Origin: JACQAP01 sp035275265
GTDB lineage: Bacteria > Pseudomonadota > Gammaproteobacteria > Burkholderiales > JACQAP01
Direction: 5' to 3'
Length of the DNA stretch: 64,000 bases
NCBI GenBank assembly: GCA_035275265.1
Contig: DATENC010000029.1
Location: 1 to 64,000, forward strand
The notes beneath the pieces were generated by a model. That model searched no databases. It was not told the DNA's origin and saw nothing but the letters and a program-made list of their open reading frames with translations. Of this stretch, positions 15,497-24,906 are shown in pieces. The position numbers and the translations under genes were made by a program. Each line of letters opens with the position of its first letter. The first letter of the stretch is position 1.

Positions 15497-16974
15497 ACGG
15501 GCGTCCCTCTTCCGGTGATCCCCAATCCTGTCGGCGAGGAATCACGTTCTGCTCCATGCATGCCGCCGGGAACGATATCGTCATCGGTGATCGCGCGTGG
15601 CCTCGGAACCGTATCGAGCGCAGACGGCCACAGTGCATCATAGGCAGCCAGCAGCTTTGTCACCTCGTAGCGCCATTCGAGTTCATTCGTTACGCGCCTG
15701 CGTCCGAATCTGCCCATCTCTGCGCGCCGCGCCGGATCGTCCAGCAATTCGATGATTTTTTCCGCAAGATCCACCGCATCGTTCTTTCTCGCGTACAACG
15801 ATGCCAACTGGGCCGAGTAACGCCCTTCAGTGAGATCGAACTGCACGATCGGCTTGCCAAGAGCCATGTATTCCATGATCTTGTTCATGGTGGACTTGTC
15901 GTTCATATCGTTGGCGATGTCGGGATTGACGCAGACGTCGGCAGTGTTGAGCATCGCCAGCAACTCGCTGTCCGGCACGCGTCCGGTGAAGGTCACAAAG
16001 TCGGCGACGCCCAGTTCGACGGCATAGGCCTTCATCTCGTCGAGAGAAGTGCCGCCCCCGACCAGGCCGAACTGGACGTCGCTGCGTCCGAGTTCGTGGA
16101 CGATGTGGTGCGCGGCGCGCAGCAGATAGTCGATACCCTCCTGTTTACCCATCACCCCGACGTAACCAACCAGGAATCGGCGGCCTTGCTTGAGTTTTTC
16201 CTCGGGGGGCAGGATCTTCAGCCGCTCCAGGCACGGTCCGCTGCGCACCACAAAAACACGTCCGGACGGCATCCCGCCGCGATCGGTCGCGATGCGCTTG
16301 TAAGATTCGTTAGTGGCGATCGAAACGTCGGCGGTTCGGAAAGTCCAGTACTCAAGGGCAAGCATCAGGCGATGGAGGAAGTCGCGCCGTCCAAACTTCG
16401 CCTCGTAGAGTTCCGGATTGAGGTCGTGGTGATCGAACAGGAATTTTTTGCCGAACAGCTTGAAGAATCCGCCGATGAGGAAAAATAGGTCGGGCGGATT
16501 GCAGGCGTGGATGACGTCGAATCCGCGGCTGAAGAAAATCCGTAACGCTAGTCCGAATGTCGAGCCGAGCGCGACTCCGTACTCTACGGCATAGCCGACC
16601 GCGCCCGATGCCTCCACCGGCAGGTTGTAACGGTAAATGTGGATGCCGCCGATCACTTCGAACTTGCTTTCGTGACCGCGCCCGGTCGGGCAAATGATCG
16701 ATACGACGTAGCCGGCATCGCGCAGCGCGCAGGCCTCCTGCCAGACGCGACGGTCGAACGGACTCGGCAGATTTTCGACGAGGATCAGGACGCGCCTGGG
16801 GCGGACCGCGGCCGCCTTCGCGCTGGCTTCAAGCATTGCCATTGAACTCGATGAATTGTCGTTCCCAACTTCGACCAATGCAGTCCTTCCGGGGTCGGCA
16901 ACGTTCACATCGGCCGAAGCGGCCGGATGCCCGTCGGCGATCTGGAGCGAATGGGCTTGCATGCTCTCGTGCAT
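15493..16974 (-). CDS. GT4 glycosyltransferase (WbuB-like)
   Basis: A 493-residue GT-B glycosyltransferase. After an extra ~55-residue N-terminal segment the fold begins with RRVLILVENLPSPFDRRVWQ, typical of WbuB-like retaining GT4 enzymes. The C-terminal donor domain shows VGYVGVMGKQEGIDYLLRAA, FTGRVPDSELLAMLNTADVCVNPD and STMNKIMEYMALGKPIVQFD. It probably transfers a hexosamine or related sugar to the lipid-linked intermediate. The gene lies 11 bases after algD and overlaps the GNAT gene by four bases. Its specificity cannot be read from sequence. Confidence 0.87.
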   Translation of the reverse strand: MHESMQAHSLQIADGHPAASADVNVADPGRTALVEVGNDNSSSSMAMLEASAKAAAVRPRRVLILVENLPSPFDRRVWQEACALRDAGYVVSIICPTGRGHESKFEVIGGIHIYRYNLPVEASGAVGYAVEYGVALGSTFGLALRIFFSRGFDVIHACNPPDLFFLIGGFFKLFGKKFLFDHHDLNPELYEAKFGRRDFLHRLMLALEYWTFRTADVSIATNESYKRIATDRGGMPSGRVFVVRSGPCLERLKILPPEEKLKQGRRFLVGYVGVMGKQEGIDYLLRAAHHIVHELGRSDVQFGLVGGGTSLDEMKAYAVELGVADFVTFTGRVPDSELLAMLNTADVCVNPDIANDMNDKSTMNKIMEYMALGKPIVQFDLTEGRYSAQLASLYARKNDAVDLAEKIIELLDDPARRAEMGRFGRRRVTNELEWRYEVTKLLAAYDALWPSALDTVPRPRAITDDDIVPGGMHGAERDSSPTGLGITGRGTPV

Positions 16975-16985
16975 GGGGCCGTCCC

Positions 16986-18299
16986 TTACCAGCAGATTCC
17001 TTCGTAGACGCCCGTGACACTGCGTGAATCGGTAATGCGTACGAAGTCTATGATGGTCTGTCCGTCCCCAAGGCGCTTGGGCACGTCGCGGAACTCCGCT
17101 GCGGCATTGCCGATGACGATGGTGCGGGCGTGATCGAGAACCTCATCGATACTGGAGACCATAAGCCGCGAGATATGCGGGATGTGGTTGAGAATGTAAT
17201 CGCGGTTGGCGCCGTGGATCCTCGCAAGGCTGACGTTCCGGTCGTAGATTCTGAGGTCATACCCCTTGCCGATCAGGCGCTCGGTCAGATCCACCACCGG
17301 ACTTTCGCGCAGATCGTCAGTACCCGCCTTGAAACTAAACCCGAGGATTCCAACCTTTTTGCTTTCCATATCGACCACGGCACGCACCCCGCGCTCAATC
17401 TGTTGCTCGTTGCTCGGCAGGATCGCCGACAGGATGGGAAGTGAAACATCGAGCGTCTTGGCCTTGTACAGGAGAGCGCGCAGATCCTTGGGGAGGCACG
17501 AGCCGCCGAACGCGAATCCGGGTTTCAGGTAGTACGGCGAGAGATTGAGTTTGGTGTCCTGGCAGAAAATGTCCATCACGCGATGGCTGTCCACCTCGAG
17601 CCCCTTGCACAGGTTGCCGATCTCGTTGGCGAAACCGACTTTGAGGGCATGCCACGCGTTATCCGCGTACTTGACCATTTCGGCAGTTTCGATGTCGGTG
17701 CGGATGAGCGGCGCCTCAATGCGTGCGTATAGACTTGCCAACAGATTCCCGCTCGCCCGGTTGAATTCCCCAATCACGGTCTTGGGTGGATTGAAGTAAT
17801 CGTGTACCGCGGTCCCTTCCCGCAGGAACTCGGGGTTGATGCAAACGCCGAACTCCACACCGGCGCTCCGGCCCGACGACGCTTCAAGCGCAGGGATCAC
17901 CACATCACGCATGGTCCCGGGCAGCATGGTGCTGCGAATCACGACGGCTGGTGCGCCGTCATTGTGGCGCAATGCCGCGCCAATCTCATCGCACACGCGA
18001 CGCACGAACTTCAATTCGATGTCGCCGTTGGGGCGGCTGGGCGTTCCCACACACACCAGCGAAAGGTCGGCCTGTCCGACTGCGGCAGCAACATCCGTGG
18101 TCGCACGCAAACGCCCGGCTGCGACCTGCCTTTGTATGATCGGACCGATGTCCTTCTCGATGATCGGCGTCTTGCCGGCATTGATCAGATCGACTTTCCT
18201 GGGTTCCGGATCGACCCCGACGACGTCATGGCCCTCCTGGGCGAGGCAGCCCGCCGATACAGTCCCGACGTAGCCGAGACCCAGGACGCAAATTCTCAT
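16986..18299 (-). CDS. algD: GDP-mannose 6-dehydrogenase (AlgD type)
   Basis: A 437-residue UDP-glucose/GDP-mannose dehydrogenase. The Rossmann motif is MRICVLGLGYVGTVSAGCLA; the catalytic cysteine is in FAFGGSCLPKDLRAL. Details match Pseudomonas AlgD better than UDP-glucose dehydrogenases: the CVGTPSRPNGDIEL region, INPEFLREGTAVHDY, SFKAGTDDLRESPVVDL and the C-terminal EGICW. It should oxidise GDP-mannose to GDP-mannuronate in two NAD+-dependent steps. ATG 18299 has GAGGGG seven bases upstream. Dyad copy e lies 162 bases upstream, and a glycosyltransferase, a GNAT and a flavin reductase follow in one unit. A UDP-sugar substrate remains possible. Confidence 0.88.
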   Translation of the reverse strand: MRICVLGLGYVGTVSAGCLAQEGHDVVGVDPEPRKVDLINAGKTPIIEKDIGPIIQRQVAAGRLRATTDVAAAVGQADLSLVCVGTPSRPNGDIELKFVRRVCDEIGAALRHNDGAPAVVIRSTMLPGTMRDVVIPALEASSGRSAGVEFGVCINPEFLREGTAVHDYFNPPKTVIGEFNRASGNLLASLYARIEAPLIRTDIETAEMVKYADNAWHALKVGFANEIGNLCKGLEVDSHRVMDIFCQDTKLNLSPYYLKPGFAFGGSCLPKDLRALLYKAKTLDVSLPILSAILPSNEQQIERGVRAVVDMESKKVGILGFSFKAGTDDLRESPVVDLTERLIGKGYDLRIYDRNVSLARIHGANRDYILNHIPHISRLMVSSIDEVLDHARTIVIGNAAAEFRDVPKRLGDGQTIIDFVRITDSRSVTGVYEGICW

Positions 18300-18460
18300 G
18301 ATTGCCCCTCGCTGATGAAACAAATTGACCTGCGCGGTAGAGCGTCGCGGAAAGGCCGAGTCGAATCGTTGACTGCCCCATGCGTTTCTCCATCCAACAC
18401 ACGCACCGGCCCAGCATAGAAAACGCTTGTGCCACTGTTGCTGTAGGTGTGGAAAGGCAT

Positions 18461-18478
18461 GTAGTCCGATCGGATCAG
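18461..18478. promoter_or_regulatory. 18-bp dyad, copy e (candidate operator)
   Basis: Reads GTAGTCCG-AT-CGGATCAG, 162 bases upstream of the algD start. It overlaps the last codons of the heparinase-like gene (stop at 18475). Confidence 0.6.
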
Positions 18479-20526
18479 CACTGGATTTCGGTGCGCAAAA
18501 CGACGTTGCGCTTGAGGCGCGCCTGCCAGGCGATTGTCGGGGCCGGCAGCTTCTGGTCGAAACCTCGGGATACCCAACCCATGATAGGCGCCACGCTTCC
18601 GTGATAAACCCGCGCAGAGGAGCCGTCGGCTTGCGGGAGCTTCAGCGAAACCGTCCTTCTGCCCTGGCGAAGCGTAAAGCCATTCGGTGCGGGGTCGACC
18701 TGACATCGTTCGCTACAGTGGAAAAAGATATTGATCTCATGTTCGCCGGCCATCTGCAGCGTGTCTTCGATCACCAGCCGCCGTAGCATCTTGTCGAGAA
18801 CAATGCGCCGTTGGTGCATCACCGGATCGGCTAGCCGCATGAATCCGTCATGCCAGCCCTCGAATAAGTCTTTTTCCGTCGTACAAGACCACAGACTGCA
18901 GCCTGCGCGCGCCTTCCTCAGCCACATGAAACTGCCGCCGGACTGGGATTGGTCCTGTCCGTCTACACACAGAGTGTTGTGGGCGGCCGTACCCCGAAAG
19001 TACCGCCGCCAGGGGGCGTCGGTGTGATAGGCAAATGTTCCCGGATCGATCAGGAACTCCAGGCCGCCCACCGACAATGTAAATGCGAGCGCGTCGGCAT
19101 GTCCGTGCGCGGCGATGGTTTGATAGCCCAATGGGCCCGCGTCGACGATGAGGCGGATTTCGTCATCAGTCTCAAAGTTACAGCCGAGTACGTAATAGCC
19201 GCCCTCGGTAAACGCCTGCCGCATCGGCAGCCGTACCTCCGCCGTGCATTGCCCATCGAACAACGCATCCGCCTGCTCGCCCATAAGCCAGCGCGTCTTG
19301 TCATCGAGGACACTGGCCTTAAGCTTGAAGTCGCCGCGACCAAACAGAATTGCGGCTGTGGCAAGCAGCGATCGATACGGCGAGGAGTCACCGCCTTCGG
19401 CAAGTCTGACGGCCAACGCATCGTCGGAATCGCCGAGCATGGGAACGTTGCCGCCCGCATCCATTATCGAGGCGAGATACTCGAGCATCACCTCAACGCG
19501 CGATTCATAGGCGACCGAGAACCATTGTCCATTCGCCTTGCCGGCGAGCAAGGTTAGCAGCAGCAGATCGAGCACAAACTTCTGGTAGGACACGGCCTGC
19601 TCCCGGTTGACGCCGTCGGGAGCGTTCTGCAACAGCGTCTCTCTTTCCAGAATGGCCTTCGCTGTTGTCAGCCATTCGCGCGTGGCCGGCCAATGGGGCC
19701 AGGTGAGAGCGGCGATGAACAGGCCCGCTGCCTCGCCGATCAGGTGATTGTTGGCAGAAGAATCGAGCGAGAAATGGCCGGACACGAACTGCATGTGCCG
19801 GTACACGGATTCGAGCCAGCGCTGCCGGAGGCGCACACCGTCGGCACTTTGGAACACAGTCGCGCGCGCTCCGCCGAGAAGTTGCCACGCGACAGACCAG
19901 TTGATCAGCCTGATGCCGGCCTCGAGCGCGCTCGTCCAGTTTGGGCCCATGGGATACGGACACGAATCGAACCAACTATCGAGGTGCCGGCGGAGCACCT
20001 CGAAATACCGCGCATCGCCGCTGAGCGCGTGAGCCTGCGCCAGGGTCACGAGATGCAGGTGGCGATTGGGTTCCCAGAGGTATTTGATATCTCCCACCAG
20101 TAGCGGGTTGCGGTAGTCGAGCCACTTGCCGAAGCTCAGCGGCGCTTCAACACCGGTCTTGGGATCGCGGTTCCAGCGTGGCGGCGAGCCCAGATCGGCG
20201 TCGCGAAGCGCAAACACGTCCAGCTTGCCGGCCGCAATGCGGTCGGCGGCGGCAAGGTATGGGGAGGGATCGACTCTCGCCGCGGCATGTATCCAGTGAT
20301 GAGGGTTCGGTGCGAGGTCGGCAGGCGGCACCTTTTGCGAGCCAAGCAGCCCGGCGTGCTCCGCATGCATCGCCAGCGTGCGAAGGACGCGACGGGAAAT
20401 CTCCGAAGGCGTCATGCATCGCAGGCGATTCAGATACCATCGAAACCGTTCCTTCAGACCCGCGGTCCGGGCAGCGTACCCGAGCGTGCCGCCGCTGTTG
20501 TCGCCGATGTCCTGCGAATGGCTCAT
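18475..20526 (-). CDS. heparinase II/III family lyase-like protein
   Basis: A 683-residue protein. Residues 1-330 form the alpha/alpha-toroid N-terminal domain (FRWYLNRLRCMTPSEISRRV, WNRDPKTGVEAPLSFGKWLD, FSLDSSANNHLIGEAAGLF). The rest is the beta-sandwich heparinase II/III domain with TIAAHGHADALAFTLSVGG, FLIDPGTFAYHTDAPWRRYF and the conserved RGTAAHNTLCVDG. These proteins cleave uronic-acid-containing polysaccharides by beta-elimination and often sit inside biosynthetic loci. No signal peptide is evident. The chosen ATG overlaps the stop of a 26-codon frame (ATGA); an ATG six bases earlier is also possible. Together with algD it argues for a uronate-containing polymer. Confidence 0.85.
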   Translation of the reverse strand: MSHSQDIGDNSGGTLGYAARTAGLKERFRWYLNRLRCMTPSEISRRVLRTLAMHAEHAGLLGSQKVPPADLAPNPHHWIHAAARVDPSPYLAAADRIAAGKLDVFALRDADLGSPPRWNRDPKTGVEAPLSFGKWLDYRNPLLVGDIKYLWEPNRHLHLVTLAQAHALSGDARYFEVLRRHLDSWFDSCPYPMGPNWTSALEAGIRLINWSVAWQLLGGARATVFQSADGVRLRQRWLESVYRHMQFVSGHFSLDSSANNHLIGEAAGLFIAALTWPHWPATREWLTTAKAILERETLLQNAPDGVNREQAVSYQKFVLDLLLLTLLAGKANGQWFSVAYESRVEVMLEYLASIMDAGGNVPMLGDSDDALAVRLAEGGDSSPYRSLLATAAILFGRGDFKLKASVLDDKTRWLMGEQADALFDGQCTAEVRLPMRQAFTEGGYYVLGCNFETDDEIRLIVDAGPLGYQTIAAHGHADALAFTLSVGGLEFLIDPGTFAYHTDAPWRRYFRGTAAHNTLCVDGQDQSQSGGSFMWLRKARAGCSLWSCTTEKDLFEGWHDGFMRLADPVMHQRRIVLDKMLRRLVIEDTLQMAGEHEINIFFHCSERCQVDPAPNGFTLRQGRRTVSLKLPQADGSSARVYHGSVAPIMGWVSRGFDQKLPAPTIAWQARLKRNVVLRTEIQC

Positions 20527-20603
20527 GTGCATTCGCTGGGTTGAACAGCGAAGCCCACCGGATTGGCCCCGGAATGGCCGAGACCCAGGACGCAAAGATT
20601 CAT
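20523..20603 (-). pseudogene. 26-codon frame resembling the start of algD, coupled to the heparinase gene
   Basis: From ATG 20603 the frame reads MNLCVLGLGHSGANPVGF and ends in a TGA that overlaps the heparinase-like start (ATGA at 20523-20526). The algD N-terminus reads MRICVLGLGYVGTVSAGC, and the two genes share 20 identical bases, TTTGCGTCCTGGGTCTCGGC, at the same place relative to the ATG. The dyad upstream lies at a similar distance in both cases (147 and 162 bases). I read this as a leftover of a duplicated algD promoter-plus-start that now serves as leader for the heparinase gene. GGGGAGG lies four bases before the ATG, so it could be translated. Confidence 0.55.
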
Positions 20604-20749
20604 GGACCTCCCCAAGTTTGCATTGGATCGACTCGTTGTGCGACGAATGCCGCTCGCCATCCGCATGCGCAATTGTCGAATGTCAAAAAACGTTGATCCT
20701 CAGCATAAGTAGGGGTTGTTGCGTCCGTAGAATGGGTGCTCGATCGCTG

Positions 20750-20767
20750 GTAGTCTGATCGGACCAG
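20750..20767. promoter_or_regulatory. 18-bp dyad, copy f (candidate operator)
   Basis: Reads GTAGTCTG-AT-CGGACCAG, in the 283-base gap between the asnB-like gene and the heparinase unit. It is 147 bases upstream of the 26-codon leader frame and 224 bases upstream of the heparinase ATG. Confidence 0.6.
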
Positions 20768-20809
20768 CGCCGATCCTTGCATTGTCGAGAGTGCGCGGGC
20801 CCCATATGG

Positions 20810-22678
20810 TCAGGCATATTGCCGGTGCCATATCTCGAGATTGAGAAGGGCCCACAGCAATTTCTCGTGATTCTGCTTGCCGTTGACGTGTTCGGACAGA
20901 ACATGATCCAGGGCCTGCGGATTGAAGTAATCCCGGGTCATCGAGGATGCGCCCTGAAGGTGATCGAGAAGGTAATCGCGCATTTCTCCGCGGAACCAGC
21001 GGTTCACCGGCACCCGGAACCCCACCTTTGGCCGCGTCAGGATCCGTTCGGGAAGAAGCCGTTTTCCGGACTCGCGCAGTATCCATTTGGAACACTTTCC
21101 CCGCACGCGGTAATGATCCGGCAGCGACGACGCGAATTCGGCCAGTTCGTGATCAAGGAAGGGGACGCGTGACTCGATCGACGCCGCCATACTCATCCGG
21201 TCTCCCCGCTCGAGCAGATTGTCCGGCAGCCAGCTGGTTTGGTCGAAATAGAGGATGCGCCTCAGCGCACTACTTTTCGGATCTGCGTCGAATGGCGGCA
21301 CGTCACCCACGTCATATCCGTTCAGGCGCAGGACCGAGAGATGCTCGCGCTCCCTGCGGTTCAGGGCTCCGAACCAGCGCACATAGCGTTCGCGCCAGTC
21401 CTCGATGTTCAGGTTCGTGACGGCCGTCTTCAGGCGGCGGAACTCATAGGGCAGCGCCCGGGCGAGCGGCGCGATCAGGCGATGACGGACATAACCCGGC
21501 AGCACCTGGTAGCTTTGCGCAAAGCGCTCGAAGACATGTTTCGGATAGCCGCCGAGTATTTCGTCGCTGCCCTCGCCGGTGAGCACCATCTTGACACTGC
21601 GCGCCGCTTCGCACGCCAGCATGTAGATGGGTATGTCAGAGGGTTCCGCCACGGGCGCATCGCGGAACGAGACCAACCTGGGAAGCTTGTCCATGAGGTC
21701 GCGCTCGCTCACGATCAGCTCGTGGTGGTCGGTCCCGAAATGCTGCGCCACCTCGGCGGCGTAGCCGAGTTCACTGTAGCTGTCCTCGGCGAAGCCCACC
21801 GAGAACGTCTTGACGCAAGTATTGTGGCGGCTCATCAGCGCCACGATGGTGGAAGAGTCGAGCCCGCCGGACAGGAACGCGCCGAACGGCACGTCGCTCA
21901 CCATCTGCATTTTGACGGCTCCGTCCAGGCGGGACAGGAAATTTTCGACAGCATCGGGTTGCGGTTGCGTGAAGGCACGCAGAGTGCGGTCCGGAGCAGA
22001 CCAGTAGCGCTCCTCCTTGAGCTTTCCGCGTTCCCAGACAGCGAACGTTCCCGGCATCAATTTGCGGATGCCGCCGAACAAGGTCTTGGGGCCTGGCACG
22101 TAGCGATAAGCCAGATAGTCCCACACGGACTGCAGGTCCACGGTGGTCTTGACACCGGGAATGCGAAGCAGCGCCTTGATCTCGGATGCAAAGTACAGTC
22201 CGCAGTTGTCTTCGTACAGATACAGCGGCTTTTCGCCGAACCGATCGCGCGCCAGGAACAGGCGCTCGTTGCGCGAATCCCAGACCGCGAACGCAAACAT
22301 GCCGCGCAAGTGGCGCACCACGTCGTTTCCCCAGTGCTGGTACGCCCGCAGCAGCACTTCGGTGTCGGAATCGCGCTTGAAGGCATGTCCGAGCAAGCTC
22401 AGCTCCGCGCGCAGTTCGCGGAAATTGTAGATCTCGCCGTTGAAAATCAGCGCGACACCGGCATCGGCGTCGCACATCGGCTGCGGCGCGCCTTCCACAT
22501 CGATGATCGCCAGCCGCCGGTGTCCCAGAAAAACATGGTGCCCGGTGCTGCCGCCGAGAAAGGAGCAGGCGCCTTGGCCGTCCGGGCCGCGATGGGCGAT
22601 AGACTGCAGCATGGACTCGAGCGTTTCCGTCGAGAGCATGCGCTCCGGCTTCGCCACCCAACCTGCAATTCCGCACAT
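20810..22678 (-). CDS. asnB: asparagine synthetase-like amidotransferase (AsnB type)
   Basis: A 622-residue glutamine-dependent amidotransferase. The N-terminal MCGIAGWV gives the Cys nucleophile right after Met, followed by SIAHRGPDGQG, FNGEIYNFRELR and SDTEVLLRAY of the class II glutaminase. The synthetase half shows the PP-loop FLSGGLDSSTIVALM and LTGEGSDEILGGYPKH. This matches the amidotransferase that accompanies exosortase/exopolysaccharide loci. In such loci the enzyme may amidate the carboxylate of a uronic acid or an aminoacyl group instead of making free asparagine; with algD nearby, mannuronamide formation is a reasonable inference. It follows the methyltransferase gene by 72 bases. 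Confidence 0.88.
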   Translation of the reverse strand: MCGIAGWVAKPERMLSTETLESMLQSIAHRGPDGQGACSFLGGSTGHHVFLGHRRLAIIDVEGAPQPMCDADAGVALIFNGEIYNFRELRAELSLLGHAFKRDSDTEVLLRAYQHWGNDVVRHLRGMFAFAVWDSRNERLFLARDRFGEKPLYLYEDNCGLYFASEIKALLRIPGVKTTVDLQSVWDYLAYRYVPGPKTLFGGIRKLMPGTFAVWERGKLKEERYWSAPDRTLRAFTQPQPDAVENFLSRLDGAVKMQMVSDVPFGAFLSGGLDSSTIVALMSRHNTCVKTFSVGFAEDSYSELGYAAEVAQHFGTDHHELIVSERDLMDKLPRLVSFRDAPVAEPSDIPIYMLACEAARSVKMVLTGEGSDEILGGYPKHVFERFAQSYQVLPGYVRHRLIAPLARALPYEFRRLKTAVTNLNIEDWRERYVRWFGALNRREREHLSVLRLNGYDVGDVPPFDADPKSSALRRILYFDQTSWLPDNLLERGDRMSMAASIESRVPFLDHELAEFASSLPDHYRVRGKCSKWILRESGKRLLPERILTRPKVGFRVPVNRWFRGEMRDYLLDHLQGASSMTRDYFNPQALDHVLSEHVNGKQNHEKLLWALLNLEIWHRQYA

Positions 22679-22750
22679 TATGATTCTCGACTGATGATTG
22701 CGGTCAGCAATTTGTCAGCGCCTTGATGCGTTTCGGAGCGGTGCACGCGC

Positions 22751-23632
22751 TTAAGGTTTCTTCGCGTAGATGACACGATGCCAACCCCAATTCCTTCCCA
22801 GTGCCCTGCGCACGACTTTCGGCAACAGATGACCCGGCATGGTCCGGTGGCGGTGATCGAAGAAAAACACTTCGTTTTTCTCGATCTGGAACGCCTCAAG
22901 AAGCTGCGCCGCCTCTTTCGCGTCGTACACCCGCGAATAAGGATTGTCCGGGCCGTCCGTATTGCGACTCAGCCACTCCTCGTCGGTCATTCGCCCCACC
23001 TGCCTGCGAAGCTCCAGGTGACGCTTCAGTTTGTCGCGAGGGATTCCCAGCCGGGGAAGGAACGCAAGTGCCCCCGGCACCGACAAGATTCGCAACCCGA
23101 GTTTGCGCAGGAACATGATTTCGACGACATAGTTGATCGAGCTGCGGTTGTAGAGCATCACGAGCAGTTCGCCCCCTGGCTTGAGAACCCTTTTTATTTC
23201 GGCGACGGCTCTTGCAACTTCGGGGATATGGTGGAGCACCCCGAACGAATAGACCACGTCGAATGTGTCGTCCGGGAAATCGAGCGCCGTCGCGCTGCCT
23301 TGCAGTACGGCGCCGGGAAGGGAGAAAAGACGCAAGGCTTCCGAGGCCATTAGGGTCGATCCCCGATCTACATTGATGCCCGTGTAGAGACCTCCCCGGG
23401 CGATGATCCTGCGGGCATCCGTTCCTACGCCGGCGCCGATCTCGAGTACCCGCTTTCCAGACCAATCTATTTTTGACAGGACGTCGAGAATATGCGGCTG
23501 AAGTTCATAGCGCTGGCGCTCGATATCCAGAAAATACTCTCGCGACAGCGGGTCTCGATCGCTGAGTTCCGACTCGCAAGGTTTGTCGTTCCAGTATTCC
23601 CGGACACGCTCTTGAGCAAGACCTCTATTCAT
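22751..23632 (-). CDS. class I SAM-dependent methyltransferase
   Basis: A 293-residue methyltransferase with motif I VLEIGAGVGTDARRI, motif II region DDTFDVVYSFGVLHHIPEV and motif III VLKPGGELLVMLYNR. This is the UbiE/Methyltransf_11 type often found in polysaccharide loci. The N-terminus NRGLAQERVREYWNDKPCESEL (in part) is typical of sugar or lipid-linked methyltransferases of this context. It probably methylates a sugar hydroxyl, or the carboxyl or amino group of the decoration. It lies between a GT4 gene (27 bases upstream) and asnB (72 bases downstream) in a run of minus-strand genes. Confidence 0.85.
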   Translation of the reverse strand: MNRGLAQERVREYWNDKPCESELSDRDPLSREYFLDIERQRYELQPHILDVLSKIDWSGKRVLEIGAGVGTDARRIIARGGLYTGINVDRGSTLMASEALRLFSLPGAVLQGSATALDFPDDTFDVVYSFGVLHHIPEVARAVAEIKRVLKPGGELLVMLYNRSSINYVVEIMFLRKLGLRILSVPGALAFLPRLGIPRDKLKRHLELRRQVGRMTDEEWLSRNTDGPDNPYSRVYDAKEAAQLLEAFQIEKNEVFFFDHRHRTMPGHLLPKVVRRALGRNWGWHRVIYAKKP

Positions 23633-23659
23633 TGGGAGCTCTATGCACGGGCAACGCGT

Positions 23660-24901
23660 TTAGCGTCGTCCGCGAAAATCGGGATTGAACTTCGCGGAAT
23701 GCACGCGCACCAGCATGTCCTTCGCCACCTTCGCGACCTTGCCGCACCCGATCTCGATCGCGAACTCCCGTGGTGCGCGCTCTCGCACGTGTTTGCTGAT
23801 GCGCTGGCGCAAGCCTTCGTCGTCCAGCAAGCGGCAGATGCTGTGCGCCAGCATCTGGGGGTTCTTCGGAGCGATCAGAAAGCCGTCTTCTCCGTCCTTC
23901 ACGAAATCGGGGATTGCGCCGACCGTCGTGGCAATAACGGGCAGTCCGGCGGCCATGGCTTCGGGGATGACGAGAGGAAACGCTTCGGTCCAGGAAGGCA
24001 CCACAATCATCCGCGATGTCACGAATGCAGCGGCCTTTTCGCGGCCTTCGAGGGAACCCAGAAATGTGAGGCGCGGCGCGATGCCGCGACGCTCGGCGTC
24101 GGCGCGAATGACGGACTCCAGTGCGTCACGCTCGGCGACGCCCACCAGGACGAAGTTGGCTTCGGGATGACGTTCGAGAACCCGCGGGATGGCGTCGAAC
24201 AGATCATAGATGCCCTTGGGCGCAGACAATCGTCCGACGAACAGCACCGCCTTGTCGCCGCGCGCGAGCCACGGCGCTGGCGTATCGGCGGGCATGTCGC
24301 GAAAAAGCGCTATGTCGGCCATGTTAGGTGCCCAAGTGACATCGTCGCGCCGCCACGCTTTCCCCATCTCCCGCTGGTAGGTGGGGCCAAGTACGATCAC
24401 GCGGTGCGCCGCCGCCATAAGAAACCGTCCGATAAGGCGGCCACTGCGAGTCTCGCCCGAGGGGAAGCGCGTATGCAGGGTACCGTGGTAATGGCAGATG
24501 ACCTTGGCGCCGGCCAGGCGGGCGGCGACCATGAACATCCAGTCGCGCAGGAACGACAGACTGGGCGCAGCGTGGACCAGCACGACGTGCGGCCGCACAC
24601 GTATGAGTGCCCGCAACAGCCGTGAGAAGTCGCGGATCATGTAGAGCGGCGTTTTCCAGGTGGGATTTTCGACGGCCCAGCGCAATTGCCGCTTAGACGT
24701 GTCCACGACATGCAGATCGAACTCCTGCGCAAGCAAAGAACGGCGCTGCATGTCGATAACCAACTGCACGCCACCGAGCGGCGGCGGCAGCGGACCGGTG
24801 ACGAGGAGGCGATGTCGTGTCAGGACGCCCGTCGTATCGGGAGCAGTACGCGCGTGCGATCCGCCTGGCGAGGACGAGGCTTGTAAGGTGCGCATGAGCA
24901 T
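23660..24901 (-). CDS. GT4 glycosyltransferase
   Basis: About 413 residues. The N-terminal domain opens with HRLLVTGPLPPPLGGVQLV, the nucleotide-sugar domain with VLFVGRLSAPKGIYDLFDAI, and the E-x7-E signature of retaining GT4 enzymes is EAFPLVIPE. The start is ATG 24901, six bases downstream of the stop of the bi-domain oxidoreductase, or ATG 24895; a longer open frame upstream only shadows that neighbour. The sugar is unknown. It belongs to a closely spaced minus-strand series: oxidoreductase, GT4, methyltransferase, asnB. Confidence 0.86.
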   Translation of the reverse strand: MLMRTLQASSSPGGSHARTAPDTTGVLTRHRLLVTGPLPPPLGGVQLVIDMQRRSLLAQEFDLHVVDTSKRQLRWAVENPTWKTPLYMIRDFSRLLRALIRVRPHVVLVHAAPSLSFLRDWMFMVAARLAGAKVICHYHGTLHTRFPSGETRSGRLIGRFLMAAAHRVIVLGPTYQREMGKAWRRDDVTWAPNMADIALFRDMPADTPAPWLARGDKAVLFVGRLSAPKGIYDLFDAIPRVLERHPEANFVLVGVAERDALESVIRADAERRGIAPRLTFLGSLEGREKAAAFVTSRMIVVPSWTEAFPLVIPEAMAAGLPVIATTVGAIPDFVKDGEDGFLIAPKNPQMLAHSICRLLDDEGLRQRISKHVRERAPREFAIEIGCGKVAKVAKDMLVRVHSAKFNPDFRGRR

Positions 24902-24906
24902 GGCAG

